Part shown: in pieces, positions 9,841-18,459 of the stretch | How the letters are laid out: each line of letters begins with the position of its first letter | Position numbering within the stretch: position 1 is the first letter of the stretch | Assembly (NCBI GenBank): GCA_005879535.1 | Contig: VBKI01000059.1 | Span: 13,555-73,174 of the forward strand | Reading direction: 5' to 3' | Origin: Deltaproteobacteria bacterium | Lineage (GTDB): Bacteria > Myxococcota > Myxococcia > Myxococcales > 40CM-4-68-19 | Length of the DNA: 59,620 bases | Notes under the pieces: generated by a model | The model's input: only the letters and a program-made list of their open reading frames with translations | The model's database searches: none | Told to the model about the DNA's origin: nothing | Position numbers and translations under genes: made by a program

Positions 9841-10604
9841 GTCGCCGCCGTCCGCCGCGCCCGTGGCCAGGTCCGGTGAGGCCGGTCGATCCGGCAGATC
9901 TGGTCGGACCGCGGGGCCTGACGGAGGAGGTCCTGCGCGAGGACTGCTGCGATGCGCCGGAAAGCGGCCCGGCGCAGTTCTTCTGGTCGCTGCTCACCAC
10001 GGAGCGCAGGACGCGCATCCAGTCGGTGGTCGACGCGCGGCTGCAGAGCGTGACCGTGGTCCTCGATCGCCTGCTCGATCCGCACAACACCGCCGCCATC
10101 CTGCGCACGGCCGAAGGGCTGGGCCTTTCGCGGGCGCACGTCGTCGCGCACGCGGCAGGCGACGCGGTCGCGCATCGGCGCGTGACGCAGGATGCGCACA
10201 AGTGGATCGACGTGGAGGCGCATCCGGGCGGTGAGACGGCCGCGGAGAAGCTGCGCGCGGACGGCTACGAGGTCTGGGCTGGTCACCTCGATGCCGGCGG
10301 GCGGCTCTACACCACATTGCCCGCCGATCGGCCGGTCGCGCTCCTGTTCGGCAACGAGCACGAAGGACCATCGCCCGCGACGGTTCGTGCCTGCACGGGC
10401 ACCTTCCGCATCCCGATGGCGGGGTTCACGCAGAGCTTCAACGTCAGTGTCGCCGCCGGCATTGCCCTGGCCTGGCTGGCGGACGCCCGGCGCCGCCATC
10501 TCGGCCAACCGGGAGATCTTTCCGGGGAGGCGCGCGTTCAGCTTCGGGACCGTTACACCCTGCTCGCCGCCAGGCTCGCCCGCCGGATGAAGGCCGGCCG
10601 CTGA
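9837..10604 (+). CDS. trmH: SpoU-family RNA 2'-O-methyltransferase, probable tRNA Gm18 methylase
   Basis: The 255-residue protein has all three SPOUT motifs. These are LDPHNTAAILRTAEGLG (about residues 79-95), LLFGNEHEG (about 168-176) and IPMAGFTQSFNVSVAAGI (about 189-206). The last resembles TrmH of the Gm18 type more than the rRNA enzyme RlmB. A 40-residue Pro/Arg-rich N-terminal extension precedes the domain. GTG 9837 overlaps the obgE stop by 4 nt. Target specificity is inferred from motif resemblance only. Confidence 0.8.
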
Positions 10605-10620
10605 CACGAGTCCAACTTCC

Positions 10621-11247
10621 ATGACCGCCCTCGTCGCCGCTCTCCTCCTCGCCGTCCCCGCGAAGGATCCCGGCCGCGCCATCGCCCGCCGCGTGCAGGC
10701 CTTCTACGCGCAGACCAAGGACTTCTCCGCCGGCTTCCGGCAGCACTACACGTACGTCGCCATCGGCCGGGTCGAAGAATCGGAAGGCGTGGTGCAGGTG
10801 AAGAAGCCCGGCAGGGTCCGCTGGGATTACGCGAAGCCGGACCGCCGCACGCTCTACATCGAGGACCGCACGCTGTGGATCTGGCGGCCCGACGAGCAGG
10901 AGGTGCAGGTGAAGCGCGATTTCGGCGGGGAGCAGCTGAGCAGCGCCTTTACGTTCCTGTGGGGCAAAGGGAACCTCCTCAAGGACTTCTCGCCGCGCGC
11001 CGTGCCGGCTCCGGACGGCCTTCCGAAGGGCGACGCGCTGGAGCTGACGCCGATCAAGGCGATGCCGGGCATCGAGAAGCTGCTCTTCGTCGTCGCCAGG
11101 GACGGTCAGGTCCTCGCCAGCGTGGTGACGAATCCCCAGGGCGACATCAACCAGATCGTGTTCACCGACGCGAAGATCGATCAAGGCCTGTCCGACTCGC
11201 TCTTCCACTTCGCGCCGCCGAAGGGCGCCTACGTCCAGGAATTGTGA
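10621..11247 (+). CDS. lolA: LolA-type outer-membrane lipoprotein carrier
   Basis: The 208-residue protein has a short hydrophobic N-terminus (residues 2-13) as export signal. A LolA fold follows, with QTKDFSAGFRQHY, a GVVQVKKPGRVRWDY strand pair near residue 60 and LWIWRPDEQEV. LolA shuttles lipoproteins across the periplasm from LolCDE to the outer membrane. This fits the many lipoproteins nearby. The identity is LolA-like; myxobacteria often have several paralogues, so this need not be the only carrier. Confidence 0.8.
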   Translation: MTALVAALLLAVPAKDPGRAIARRVQAFYAQTKDFSAGFRQHYTYVAIGRVEESEGVVQVKKPGRVRWDYAKPDRRTLYIEDRTLWIWRPDEQEVQVKRDFGGEQLSSAFTFLWGKGNLLKDFSPRAVPAPDGLPKGDALELTPIKAMPGIEKLLFVVARDGQVLASVVTNPQGDINQIVFTDAKIDQGLSDSLFHFAPPKGAYVQEL

Positions 11248-11288
11248 AGCAGCGGATGACAAAGGAACGCGGTACAAGGCAGCTCGCC

Positions 11289-13349
11289 ATGCAGAGGATG
11301 ACCGCGGTCCTGTTGCTGTTCCTCTTCGCCTGCGCTCCCGCGCGCACGGTCAGGATCAACGGGCAGGACGTGCCGTACGAGGAGGCTGCCCGGGCCGAAT
11401 TCAACGTCGCGAAGGCCTCCTATGACCAGGGCCGCTATGACGCTGCGGCGCAGCAGTTCGGCGCCTTCGCGCAGCGCTACCGCGACAGCGAGCTGCTCGA
11501 CGAAGCGGTCTTCCGCCGCGGCCAGTCGCTGTCCAAAGCGGGCAAGCTGCAGGAGGCACAGGCGGCGCTGCAGGAGTTCCTCGACCAGCGCCCTTCTTCG
11601 CCGTTCCGGAACCCGGCCGTGGTCGAGCTGGCCTCCGTCCAGACGAAGCTGGGGCAACCCGCACCGCCTCTGCCGCCGATCGACACCTCGCAGATGAGCG
11701 ACAGGGAAAAGAACCAGGCGGCGGCCGCTCTCGCCGAGTCGTACGCGCGCAACGGCCAATGGGGAGAGGCGATGCGCTGGTCGGCGCGCGTCTTCGAGAC
11801 AGCGCCGCCGGCGGAACGCGAGACGCGGCGCAAGGACTACGAGCATGCCCTCGAGGCGGCCCCCGCGCAGGACGTCGCCAGGTTCGTCGCCGATCTGGAT
11901 CGCGGATCTCCCGCCTGGCCCGCCGCCGCTCTCAAGCTGGCGCGCATCCAGCTTCACATGGGCGATCGCGCCCACGCCTCAGACCTGGCGCGCGACGTGC
12001 TCGCCTCGCAGTCGCAGGGCGCGTACGCGGACGGCGCCCGCGCAGTGCAGCAGGCCGCGCAAGGGAGCGGAGTGCGCCCCAATCTCATCGGCATCGTCCT
12101 GCCGCTGACGGGAGACCTGAAGGGATTCGCGGATCAGGCGCTCAACGGGATCGCCCTCACCCTCGACCTGCAGGGCCGCGGCAAGGTGCAGGTGGAGATC
12201 GTCGACACGAAGGGCGAGCCGGACGCCGCGGCCGAGGCGGTCGAGCAGCTTGCCCAGCGCGGGGTTATCGCCATCCTCGGGCCCCTCGGCATCGCCGAAG
12301 GGCTGGCCGCGGCGACGCGCGCTCAGCAGCTCGGCATTCCGATGATCTCGCTCTCCCGCGCCGACGGGCTCACGGCGCTCGGCGAGTACATCTTCCGCGA
12401 CATGCCCACTTCCTATGCGCAGGCCAAGGCGGTGGCCGAGTACGCGCAGAAAAAGCTCAACGCGAAGAGCTTCGGAATCCTGCAACCCGACTCCGCCTAT
12501 GGCGACGAGATGGCGCACTACTTCTGGGACGCCGTGGACGCCGGAGGCAGCGAAGTGCGCGCGTTCGAGCACTATCCGCTGCGCACCACCACCTTCAAGC
12601 CGTTCGTGCAACGGATGGTCGGCCGCTCCCCGGCGGACCTCGAGGAGCGCCAGCAGTTCTCGCAGGAGGCGGAAAAGATCACCCGGGAGATCAAGGATCC
12701 ATACCGCCGCCGCAAGGCGCTGAGCCAGCTCCGCAACCAGCAGGCGCCCATCGTCGACTTCGACGCGATCTTCATTCCCGACGCGGCGCGCACGGTCCGC
12801 CTGATCGCTCCCTCCATTGCCGCCGAGGACGTGATCACCACCGGCTGCGATACGCGCGAGCTCGAGGTGGTGAAGCGGACGACCAAGAACGAGCAGCTGC
12901 GCACCGTGCAGCTCCTCGGGACGAGCCTCTGGGATTCGCCCGACCTGGTCGACGAGCGCTCGGGCGTCGCCCGCTACGTGCAGTGCAGCATCTTCGTCGA
13001 CGTCTTCTTCGCGAATTCCGAGCGCCCGGCGACGAAGAAGTTCGTCGACGACTTCGGCAGCGCGTACAAGCGCGCGCCCGGCTTCCTCGAGGCGCACGCC
13101 TTCGACGCCGCCGGCATCCTCAAGCGGACGATCGAGGAGCGGCGCCCGCAGTCGCGCGACGAGCTGAGGGCGATGTTCGCCGGCATGGGCAAGCCCTTTG
13201 AGGGCGCTTCCGGGGACACTGTCTTCGGAAGGGACCGCGAGGCCCAGAAGCCGTTCTTCTGGCTGTGGATCAACCGCGGCAGCATCGTCGAGTTCGACCC
13301 CGAGGGCCCGCCGCCGGTGCCGCCGGCCGCGCCCGTTGCCAGACGCTAG
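11289..13349 (+). CDS. LppC/LpoA-like lipoprotein: TPR plus periplasmic-binding fold
   Basis: The 686-residue protein starts MQRMTAVLLLFLFACAPART, a lipoprotein signal. TPR-like repeats of YbgF/BamD type fill residues 30-150 (YDAAAQQFGAFAQRYRDSEL). A type-I periplasmic-binding fold begins at about residue 259 (IGIVLPLTGDLKGFADQ) and runs to the end. This order is that of LppC/LpoA-type penicillin-binding-protein activators and related substrate-binding proteins. It could stimulate peptidoglycan synthesis from the outer membrane. ATG 11289 is preferred over ATG 11256 because the lipobox then sits at a normal distance. A hairpin repeat overlaps its stop codon. Confidence 0.75.
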   Translation: MQRMTAVLLLFLFACAPARTVRINGQDVPYEEAARAEFNVAKASYDQGRYDAAAQQFGAFAQRYRDSELLDEAVFRRGQSLSKAGKLQEAQAALQEFLDQRPSSPFRNPAVVELASVQTKLGQPAPPLPPIDTSQMSDREKNQAAAALAESYARNGQWGEAMRWSARVFETAPPAERETRRKDYEHALEAAPAQDVARFVADLDRGSPAWPAAALKLARIQLHMGDRAHASDLARDVLASQSQGAYADGARAVQQAAQGSGVRPNLIGIVLPLTGDLKGFADQALNGIALTLDLQGRGKVQVEIVDTKGEPDAAAEAVEQLAQRGVIAILGPLGIAEGLAAATRAQQLGIPMISLSRADGLTALGEYIFRDMPTSYAQAKAVAEYAQKKLNAKSFGILQPDSAYGDEMAHYFWDAVDAGGSEVRAFEHYPLRTTTFKPFVQRMVGRSPADLEERQQFSQEAEKITREIKDPYRRRKALSQLRNQQAPIVDFDAIFIPDAARTVRLIAPSIAAEDVITTGCDTRELEVVKRTTKNEQLRTVQLLGTSLWDSPDLVDERSGVARYVQCSIFVDVFFANSERPATKKFVDDFGSAYKRAPGFLEAHAFDAAGILKRTIEERRPQSRDELRAMFAGMGKPFEGASGDTVFGRDREAQKPFFWLWINRGSIVEFDPEGPPPVPPAAPVARR

Positions 13350-13377
13350 TCGCGGCCGCCGAAGGCGGCTTTGCGAC
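13346..13377 (-). repeat. 32-bp hairpin repeat (REP-like), copy 2, inverted
   Basis: This is the reverse complement of 6541-6572 with one mismatch. It overlaps the TAG stop of the LppC-like gene and forms the same 6-bp hairpin with a 3-nt loop plus outer arms. Confidence 0.7.
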
Positions 13378-13398
13378 TACGCTTTTGCCTGTTCAAAT

Positions 13399-13416
13399 CT
13401 GTGCGCTTGCGCACAG
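13399..13416. other. Perfect 8-bp inverted repeat with 2-nt spacer
   Basis: CTGTGCGC and GCGCACAG flank TT. It is either a hairpin that ends the upstream transcript together with the REP copy 21 nt before, or an operator for the TPR gene at 13459. No U-tract follows. Confidence 0.4.
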
Positions 13417-13458
13417 GCCGCGCCCGGTCCCCGGCACTAGACTTGTGCCTGCGCGGGG

Positions 13459-14667
13459 GTGCGCGTGGCCAAGCAGATGATGGTCTTTCCGTTCACCGTG
13501 CCGCTCGACGGCAGCGGGCGGATGCTCGATGCCGCGCAGGGTGTCTACGCCCGCTCGCTGGCGAGGACGCTGGCGGAGCGCCTCACCGAGCCGCCCCGAC
13601 TGAACGCGAACCTCGCGCAGCTCACCGCCGACGGTCCCCTCGAGGGCGAGGACGGCGTGCGCGGTCATGGCTGGGTCGTGGCGTCGCAACCGTGGACGCT
13701 GGAGGAGGCCTGCCACATCGGCCTGCCCGAAGGCACCGAGTTCGTGCTGCACGGCTGCGCCGAGCTGACCGACCGCGTGCGCATCCGTATCCTGCTGGTG
13801 GACTCGCCGCAGAAACAGCTGGCGCTCGATCACGTGGTCCTCAGGCCCCGCAGCGAGCTGTTCTCCGCGCTCGACGAGGCGGCGGTGGAGATCGCCCGGG
13901 CCGTCGGGGAGGAGCCGCCGAATCTCGCCTGGCCGACGCGCGACGTGGAAGCGTACCTTGCTTATCTGCGCGGACGCGACATGAGCGCGGCCCACGAGAT
14001 GGGGGTGCGCGTGCCCGACCCGCGCCGCAGCTTCGAGCCGTATCTGGAGGCAATGCGCCGCGACCCTCGCTTCGCCGACGCGCAGGAGCGCTTGCTGGCC
14101 CTCGCGCTCGACTTCGCACTCGGCGGCCAAGGCCCGCTGACCGCGGCGCGCGAGGCATGCGAGAAGCTGCTGGCCATCGATGCTTCCGCCTTCAAGGCCC
14201 ACCTCGCGCTCGCCGAGATCGATCTGGCACAGGGCGACGCCGTGGCGGCCGAAGGCCGCATCGCCGCCGCGCTGAAGCTGCAATCGCAGTGGGCGCCGGC
14301 GTTCGAGCGCATGGGGACGGCGCTGGTGCGACAGAAGCGCCACGCGGAGGCGATCGGCTGGTTCGAAAAGGCGATTCGAGAGCGGCCCGAAGACACGGAC
14401 GCGCTCCAGGGCCTCGGCGTCGCGCTGGCGGAATGCGGCCGGCTGGAGGATGCGGTGCGCAACTGGGAGGCGGCGCTGTCGCACGGCGTCCACACTGCCG
14501 ACCTCCACGACAACCTGTCCAATTCCCTCTCGCTGCTTGGACGCCGCGCCGAAGCCCGCGCACACCGTGCACTTTCGCGCCGGCTGCAGGGCAAGCGGAG
14601 ATTCGGGCTGGATCTGCTCCGCGAAGCGTGGGAATGGCTGTCAGGTGGAACCGGTCCCCGGCGCTGA
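13459..14667 (+). CDS. TPR-repeat protein, unknown function
   Basis: The 402-residue protein has an N-terminal alpha/beta part (residues 1-150) resembling the regions that precede TPRs in signalling or adenylate-cyclase-like proteins. At least four TPRs follow at about 210-370 (for example AEAIGWFEKAIRERPEDTDALQGLGVAL). No signal peptide is seen, so it is probably cytoplasmic. GTG 13459 and GTG 13465 are both possible starts. The gene overlaps the next one, a membrane protease, by 23 nt. Confidence 0.65.
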   Translation: MRVAKQMMVFPFTVPLDGSGRMLDAAQGVYARSLARTLAERLTEPPRLNANLAQLTADGPLEGEDGVRGHGWVVASQPWTLEEACHIGLPEGTEFVLHGCAELTDRVRIRILLVDSPQKQLALDHVVLRPRSELFSALDEAAVEIARAVGEEPPNLAWPTRDVEAYLAYLRGRDMSAAHEMGVRVPDPRRSFEPYLEAMRRDPRFADAQERLLALALDFALGGQGPLTAAREACEKLLAIDASAFKAHLALAEIDLAQGDAVAAEGRIAAALKLQSQWAPAFERMGTALVRQKRHAEAIGWFEKAIRERPEDTDALQGLGVALAECGRLEDAVRNWEAALSHGVHTADLHDNLSNSLSLLGRRAEARAHRALSRRLQGKRRFGLDLLREAWEWLSGGTGPRR

Positions 14668-15634
14668 AGAGACGCTGCTTCCACCGCCGCCCCCCGGCCC
14701 AGGTACCCTGGGCGCGCTCCGGCCGCCGCTGCTCAACATCTTCCTGTTCCTCTTGACGTTTGCCTCCGCGTTCCTCGCGGGTAGCGCGCTCAAGGACACC
14801 CAGATGCCCGAACCGTCGCGCGCCGAGATGTTGCGCCACGGCCTGGGGTTCGCGCTCGCGCTGCTCTTCATCATGCTCGCGCACGAGATGGGGCACTTCT
14901 TCCTCGCCAGAAAGCACGGCGTCGATGCGACCTGGCCATTCTTCATTCCGGCGCCGCTGCTCTCGGTGATCGGAACGCTGGGAGCCGTGATTCGCCTGCG
15001 GTCGCTGCCGCGTACCCGGCGGGCTCTGATCGACATCGGCGCGTCAGGGCCGATCGCCGGCTTCGTCGCCACCATCCCGGTGCTGGTGCTCGGACTGCGC
15101 TGGTCGACGGTCGTGCCGGTGGAGCCGGAGACGCCGCGCTGGACCCTCTTCGAGGCGTTCCTTCAGTGGTTCCAGCAGGGAACCTGGCCGTCCCCGCGGG
15201 AAGCCTTCGATCTCGGCTACCCGCTGGGCATGTCGCTGGTGCAGCAGCTCGTCGTCGGCACACTGCCGGAAGGCCAGACGCTCGCGCTCCACCCCATCGC
15301 GGTGGCCGGCTGGTTCGGCTTTTTGCTCACGGCGCTGAACCTGCTGCCGCTCGGGCAGCTCGACGGCGGCCACGTGCTCTTCGGCGCCTCGCCCAGGTTG
15401 CACAGCCTGTTCGGGCCGCCGCTCTCGGCGGTGCTGCTCGCGCTCGGCGTGTTCACCGCGTTTCCCGGCTGGATCCTCTGGGGCCTTTTGATGGGCCTGG
15501 GCCTCGGCATGCACCCGCGCCTCGCCGAACCCGAGGAGCGGATCGACGGCGTCCGCCGGGCGTGGGTCGGCGCGAGTCTTCTGCTGTTCGCGCTCTCGTT
15601 TTCACCCGTGCCGCTGGCCCTGCTCGCGCGGTAG
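14645..15634 (+). CDS. M50-family (site-2 type) membrane metalloprotease
   Basis: The 329-residue protein has several membrane helices. The zinc motif HEMGH is at about residues 81-85 and the second metal motif LDGGH at about 239-243, both inside hydrophobic segments. It therefore belongs to the site-2 protease/SpoIVFB superfamily, which cleaves substrates within the membrane. No PDZ domain is seen. The start is uncertain: GTG 14645, overlapping the TPR gene by 23 nt, gives a short Pro-rich cytoplasmic tail before the first helix. The substrate is unknown. Confidence 0.8.
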   Translation: MEPVPGAEETLLPPPPPGPGTLGALRPPLLNIFLFLLTFASAFLAGSALKDTQMPEPSRAEMLRHGLGFALALLFIMLAHEMGHFFLARKHGVDATWPFFIPAPLLSVIGTLGAVIRLRSLPRTRRALIDIGASGPIAGFVATIPVLVLGLRWSTVVPVEPETPRWTLFEAFLQWFQQGTWPSPREAFDLGYPLGMSLVQQLVVGTLPEGQTLALHPIAVAGWFGFLLTALNLLPLGQLDGGHVLFGASPRLHSLFGPPLSAVLLALGVFTAFPGWILWGLLMGLGLGMHPRLAEPEERIDGVRRAWVGASLLLFALSFSPVPLALLAR

Positions 15635-15637
15635 AAC
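15632..15637 (+). promoter_or_regulatory. TAGAAC hexamer 6 nt before ATG 15644
   Basis: The hexamer contains the TAG stop of the protease gene and ends 6 nt before the start of the helicase gene, which lacks a Shine-Dalgarno sequence. It matches the -10 consensus at 4 of 6 positions, so it is a weak case. Confidence 0.25.
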
Positions 15638-15643
15638 GGTCGC

Positions 15644-17605
15644 ATGTCCGATTCCTTGCGCGAGGTGCTCGGGCCGGGCGGCGCGCTCTCCCGGGTGCTG
15701 CCCGGTTACGAGCCGCGCCCCCCGCAGCTGGCGATGGCGGCGCGGGTGGAGGACGCGCTCGCGCACGGCAGGGCGCTTCTGGTCGAGGCGGGCACGGGCA
15801 CCGGCAAGACGCTCGCGTACCTGCTTCCGGCGGCCCGCAGCGGCCTCAAGGTGGTGGTCTCCACGGCCACGAAGACGCTGCAGGAGCAGCTCGCGGACAA
15901 GGACGTTCCCCTGCTGCGCGCCCTCGGGGTCGACGCGAAGGTCGCCTTCCTGAAAGGCCGCCAGAACTACCTCTGCCTGCTCCGCTTCGATCGCTTCCTG
16001 CGCAATCCGACCTTTGCGGTGCGGGAGGAAGCGGCGGTTTTCGACGGCATCGCGGCCTGGGCGGAGACGACGCAGACGGGCGACCGCGCCGAGCTGAGCG
16101 ACCTGCCGGAGAACCTCGCTTCCTGGCGCGATCTCTCTGCCAGCGCGGACCAATGCATCGGAACGAAGTGCGAGCACTACGATCGCTGCTTCGTCTTTCG
16201 CGTGCGGCGAGAGGCAGCGGACGCCGACGTAGTGGTCGTCAACCATCATCTCTTCTTCGCCGATCTGGCCCTGCGCACCTCCTCGGCGGGAGACGCCGGA
16301 GCGGCGGTGCTTCCGCGTTACGACGCCGTCGTATTCGACGAGGCCCACGCGGTCGAGGAGGTCGCGACCGAGCACTTCGGCGCGCAGCTCTCCAGCTTCC
16401 GCGTCGGCGAGCTCGGCCGCGATGCCCTGAAGAGCCTCGCGGCCCATTCCTCGCGGGTAGAGGCCGCGGGGCTGGCGGCGCGCCTGATGCGGGAAGGGCG
16501 CGAGTTCTTCGACGTGGCGCTCGAGTCGTCGCAGGAAGGGCGCTGGCCGCTCTTGCGCGGCGCGCTCCAACCCGCAGAGGCCGAGCGGACCAGGCTCGCG
16601 GAGCTGGTTCGCGCCCTCGGCGCCGCCGTGTCGGGCAGCGGAGACGAGGAGCTCGCGCTGATCGAGCGCCGCTGCCTTGCGCTCGGCGCCGACCTCGAGC
16701 TCTTCTCGGAGACCGAGCGCCGCCCCGATCTGATCCACTGGGCCGAGTCGCGCGCCGGGCACCTCTTCCTCCACGCCTCGCCGATCGACGTCAAAGGCCT
16801 GCTCCAGGACAAGCTGTATGACCGCATCGGGCCGGTGGTCTTCACCAGCGCAACCCTTGCGGTCGCCGGCCACCTCGAATACTTCGCGCAGCGCATCGGC
16901 CTCTCGGACGACTCCGGCCCCCTCTTTCCGCTCGAGTCGCACGTCCTGGCCTCGCCGTTCGACTACGCCTCGAACGCCGCCCTCTACCTGCCTCGCGACA
17001 TGCCCGACCCACAGGATTCGGCCTTCCCGGAAGCCGTCGCCGGCGAGCTGCGCGAGCTGTTACCGATCACGTCCGGACGCGCCTTCGTGCTCTTCACCTC
17101 GCTGCGCAACATGCGCGCGGTGCACGCGCTCCTCGCCGCCGAGCTGCCCTGGCAGGTGCTGCTACAGGGCGAGGCGCCCAAGGCGCAGCTGCTCAAGCGC
17201 TTCCGCGATCGGCCGAGCGTGCTCTTCGCTTCCCAGAGCTTCTGGGAGGGCGTCGACGTTTCCGGCGAGGCGCTGAGCCTGGTGGTGATCGACAAGCTGC
17301 CGTTCGCCTCCCCGGGCGAACCGATCGTCGCCGCGCGCATCGAGCGCCTCCGCGCGGAAGGGCAAGACGCGTTCTACGGCTACCAGCTACCCCAGGCGGC
17401 GCTGGCGCTGAAACAGGGATTCGGCAGGCTCATACGCAGCTCGAGCGACCGCGGCATCGTCGCCGTCCTCGACGCGCGCATGAGCCGAAAAGGGTACGGG
17501 CGGGTATTCATCGAATCGCTGCCCCGCTGCCGCATCCTGCGCAGCCCTGCGGAAGCGGCGGACTTCTGGACCGGCGAACCCTGTAAAGGTGCGACAGGAG
17601 CGTAG
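15644..17605 (+). CDS. DinG/YoaA-family iron-sulfur DNA helicase
   Basis: The 653-residue protein is an XPD-like superfamily-2 helicase. Walker A EAGTGTGKT is at 48-56 and the DEAH box at 232-235. Four cysteines (111, 171, 176, 182) between them fit the [4Fe-4S] cluster of the family. Helicase motifs continue near 538-548 (SFWEGVDVSGE) and 590-605 (QGFGRLIRSSSDRG). Such enzymes unwind 5'-tailed DNA, R-loops or G-quadruplexes during repair. Size and the missing exonuclease domain fit YoaA/DinG of Proteobacteria. Confidence 0.9.
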   Translation: MSDSLREVLGPGGALSRVLPGYEPRPPQLAMAARVEDALAHGRALLVEAGTGTGKTLAYLLPAARSGLKVVVSTATKTLQEQLADKDVPLLRALGVDAKVAFLKGRQNYLCLLRFDRFLRNPTFAVREEAAVFDGIAAWAETTQTGDRAELSDLPENLASWRDLSASADQCIGTKCEHYDRCFVFRVRREAADADVVVVNHHLFFADLALRTSSAGDAGAAVLPRYDAVVFDEAHAVEEVATEHFGAQLSSFRVGELGRDALKSLAAHSSRVEAAGLAARLMREGREFFDVALESSQEGRWPLLRGALQPAEAERTRLAELVRALGAAVSGSGDEELALIERRCLALGADLELFSETERRPDLIHWAESRAGHLFLHASPIDVKGLLQDKLYDRIGPVVFTSATLAVAGHLEYFAQRIGLSDDSGPLFPLESHVLASPFDYASNAALYLPRDMPDPQDSAFPEAVAGELRELLPITSGRAFVLFTSLRNMRAVHALLAAELPWQVLLQGEAPKAQLLKRFRDRPSVLFASQSFWEGVDVSGEALSLVVIDKLPFASPGEPIVAARIERLRAEGQDAFYGYQLPQAALALKQGFGRLIRSSSDRGIVAVLDARMSRKGYGRVFIESLPRCRILRSPAEAADFWTGEPCKGATGA

Positions 17606-17772
17606 CTGCGCTTACCCCGCCGTCCGGAGGCGGCCGGAAAGACTCTTGGCGGCATCGTGTGTTCAGGAGAAACTACCCGGTACTGAACTCTTCACCCGCA
17701 GTGATGGCGGGCGAAGGCCGGGGACCGCGCGAAGGCCCATCGGGCAGGCGTGTCGGGACGGGTGACCGCAGC

Positions 17773-18456
17773 GTGCAGTTCAACACGGGCCAACGCGAGC
17801 TGACGCTCAAGATCGTCTACTACGGCCCCGGCCTCTCCGGGAAGACGACCAACCTCCGCGCTCTCTACCAGCGCATCCAGCCGCAGCTACGGGGGCATCT
17901 GATGACGTTGGACACGGCCGACGACCGGACCCTGTTCTTCGACACGCTGCCCCTGGTGTTCACCGCCGGCACCCTGAAGGTGAAGCTGAAGCTCTTCACC
18001 GTTCCAGGCCAGGTGATGCACAACTCGACGCGGCGGATCGTCCTGCAGGGCGCCGATGCCATCGCCTTCATCGCCGACAGCCAGCCCTCCAAGCGGCAGG
18101 AGAACTACAAGTACTGGCTGAACATGGTGGAGAACCTGAAGGCGAACGGCCTCGAGATCGAGTCGATGCCGAACGTGGTCCAGTGGAACAAGAAGGACCT
18201 GGGCGACGCCTCCACCGACGAGGCCATCGAGAAGATGCGCCGCGAGAACAAGCAGCCCGTGTTCGAGGCGGTGGCGGTGCGCGGCGAGGGAGTGTTGGAG
18301 ACGTTCCTGGGCCTCGTCGACCTCACCTTCGAGCACGTCGACAAGGTCTACATGCTCTCGCAGAAGATCGGGCTCGATCGGCGCGCGTTCGTCGAGGAAG
18401 TCCGTCGCTGTCTGGTCGATCCGCCCTCCGGGAAGACAGGAACGGACGGAGCCTGA
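17773..18456 (+). CDS. MglA-type Ras-like small GTPase
   Basis: The 227-residue protein has the MglA-family motifs: KIVYYGPGLSGKTTN (about 13-27), TVPGQ (76-80, replacing DTAGQ) and WNKKD (138-142). MglA switches polarity and drives motility in Myxococcus; paralogues with longer C-termini have unknown roles. GTG 17773 is chosen because GGGTGA lies 8 nt upstream and VQFNTGQRELTLK is the usual family start. ATG 17704 or GTG 17659 in the same frame would add a low-complexity extension. A C-terminal extension of about 30 residues follows the GTPase fold. It is 3 nt upstream of a histidine kinase. Confidence 0.85.
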   Translation: MQFNTGQRELTLKIVYYGPGLSGKTTNLRALYQRIQPQLRGHLMTLDTADDRTLFFDTLPLVFTAGTLKVKLKLFTVPGQVMHNSTRRIVLQGADAIAFIADSQPSKRQENYKYWLNMVENLKANGLEIESMPNVVQWNKKDLGDASTDEAIEKMRRENKQPVFEAVAVRGEGVLETFLGLVDLTFEHVDKVYMLSQKIGLDRRAFVEEVRRCLVDPPSGKTGTDGA

Positions 18457-18459
18457 GAG

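Noticed and set aside
17659-17772. N-terminal extension of the MglA-like GTPase (starts at 17659 or 17704)
   Set aside because: The extension is low complexity and neither start has a ribosome-binding site, whereas GTG 17773 has GGGTGA and the usual family N-terminus.
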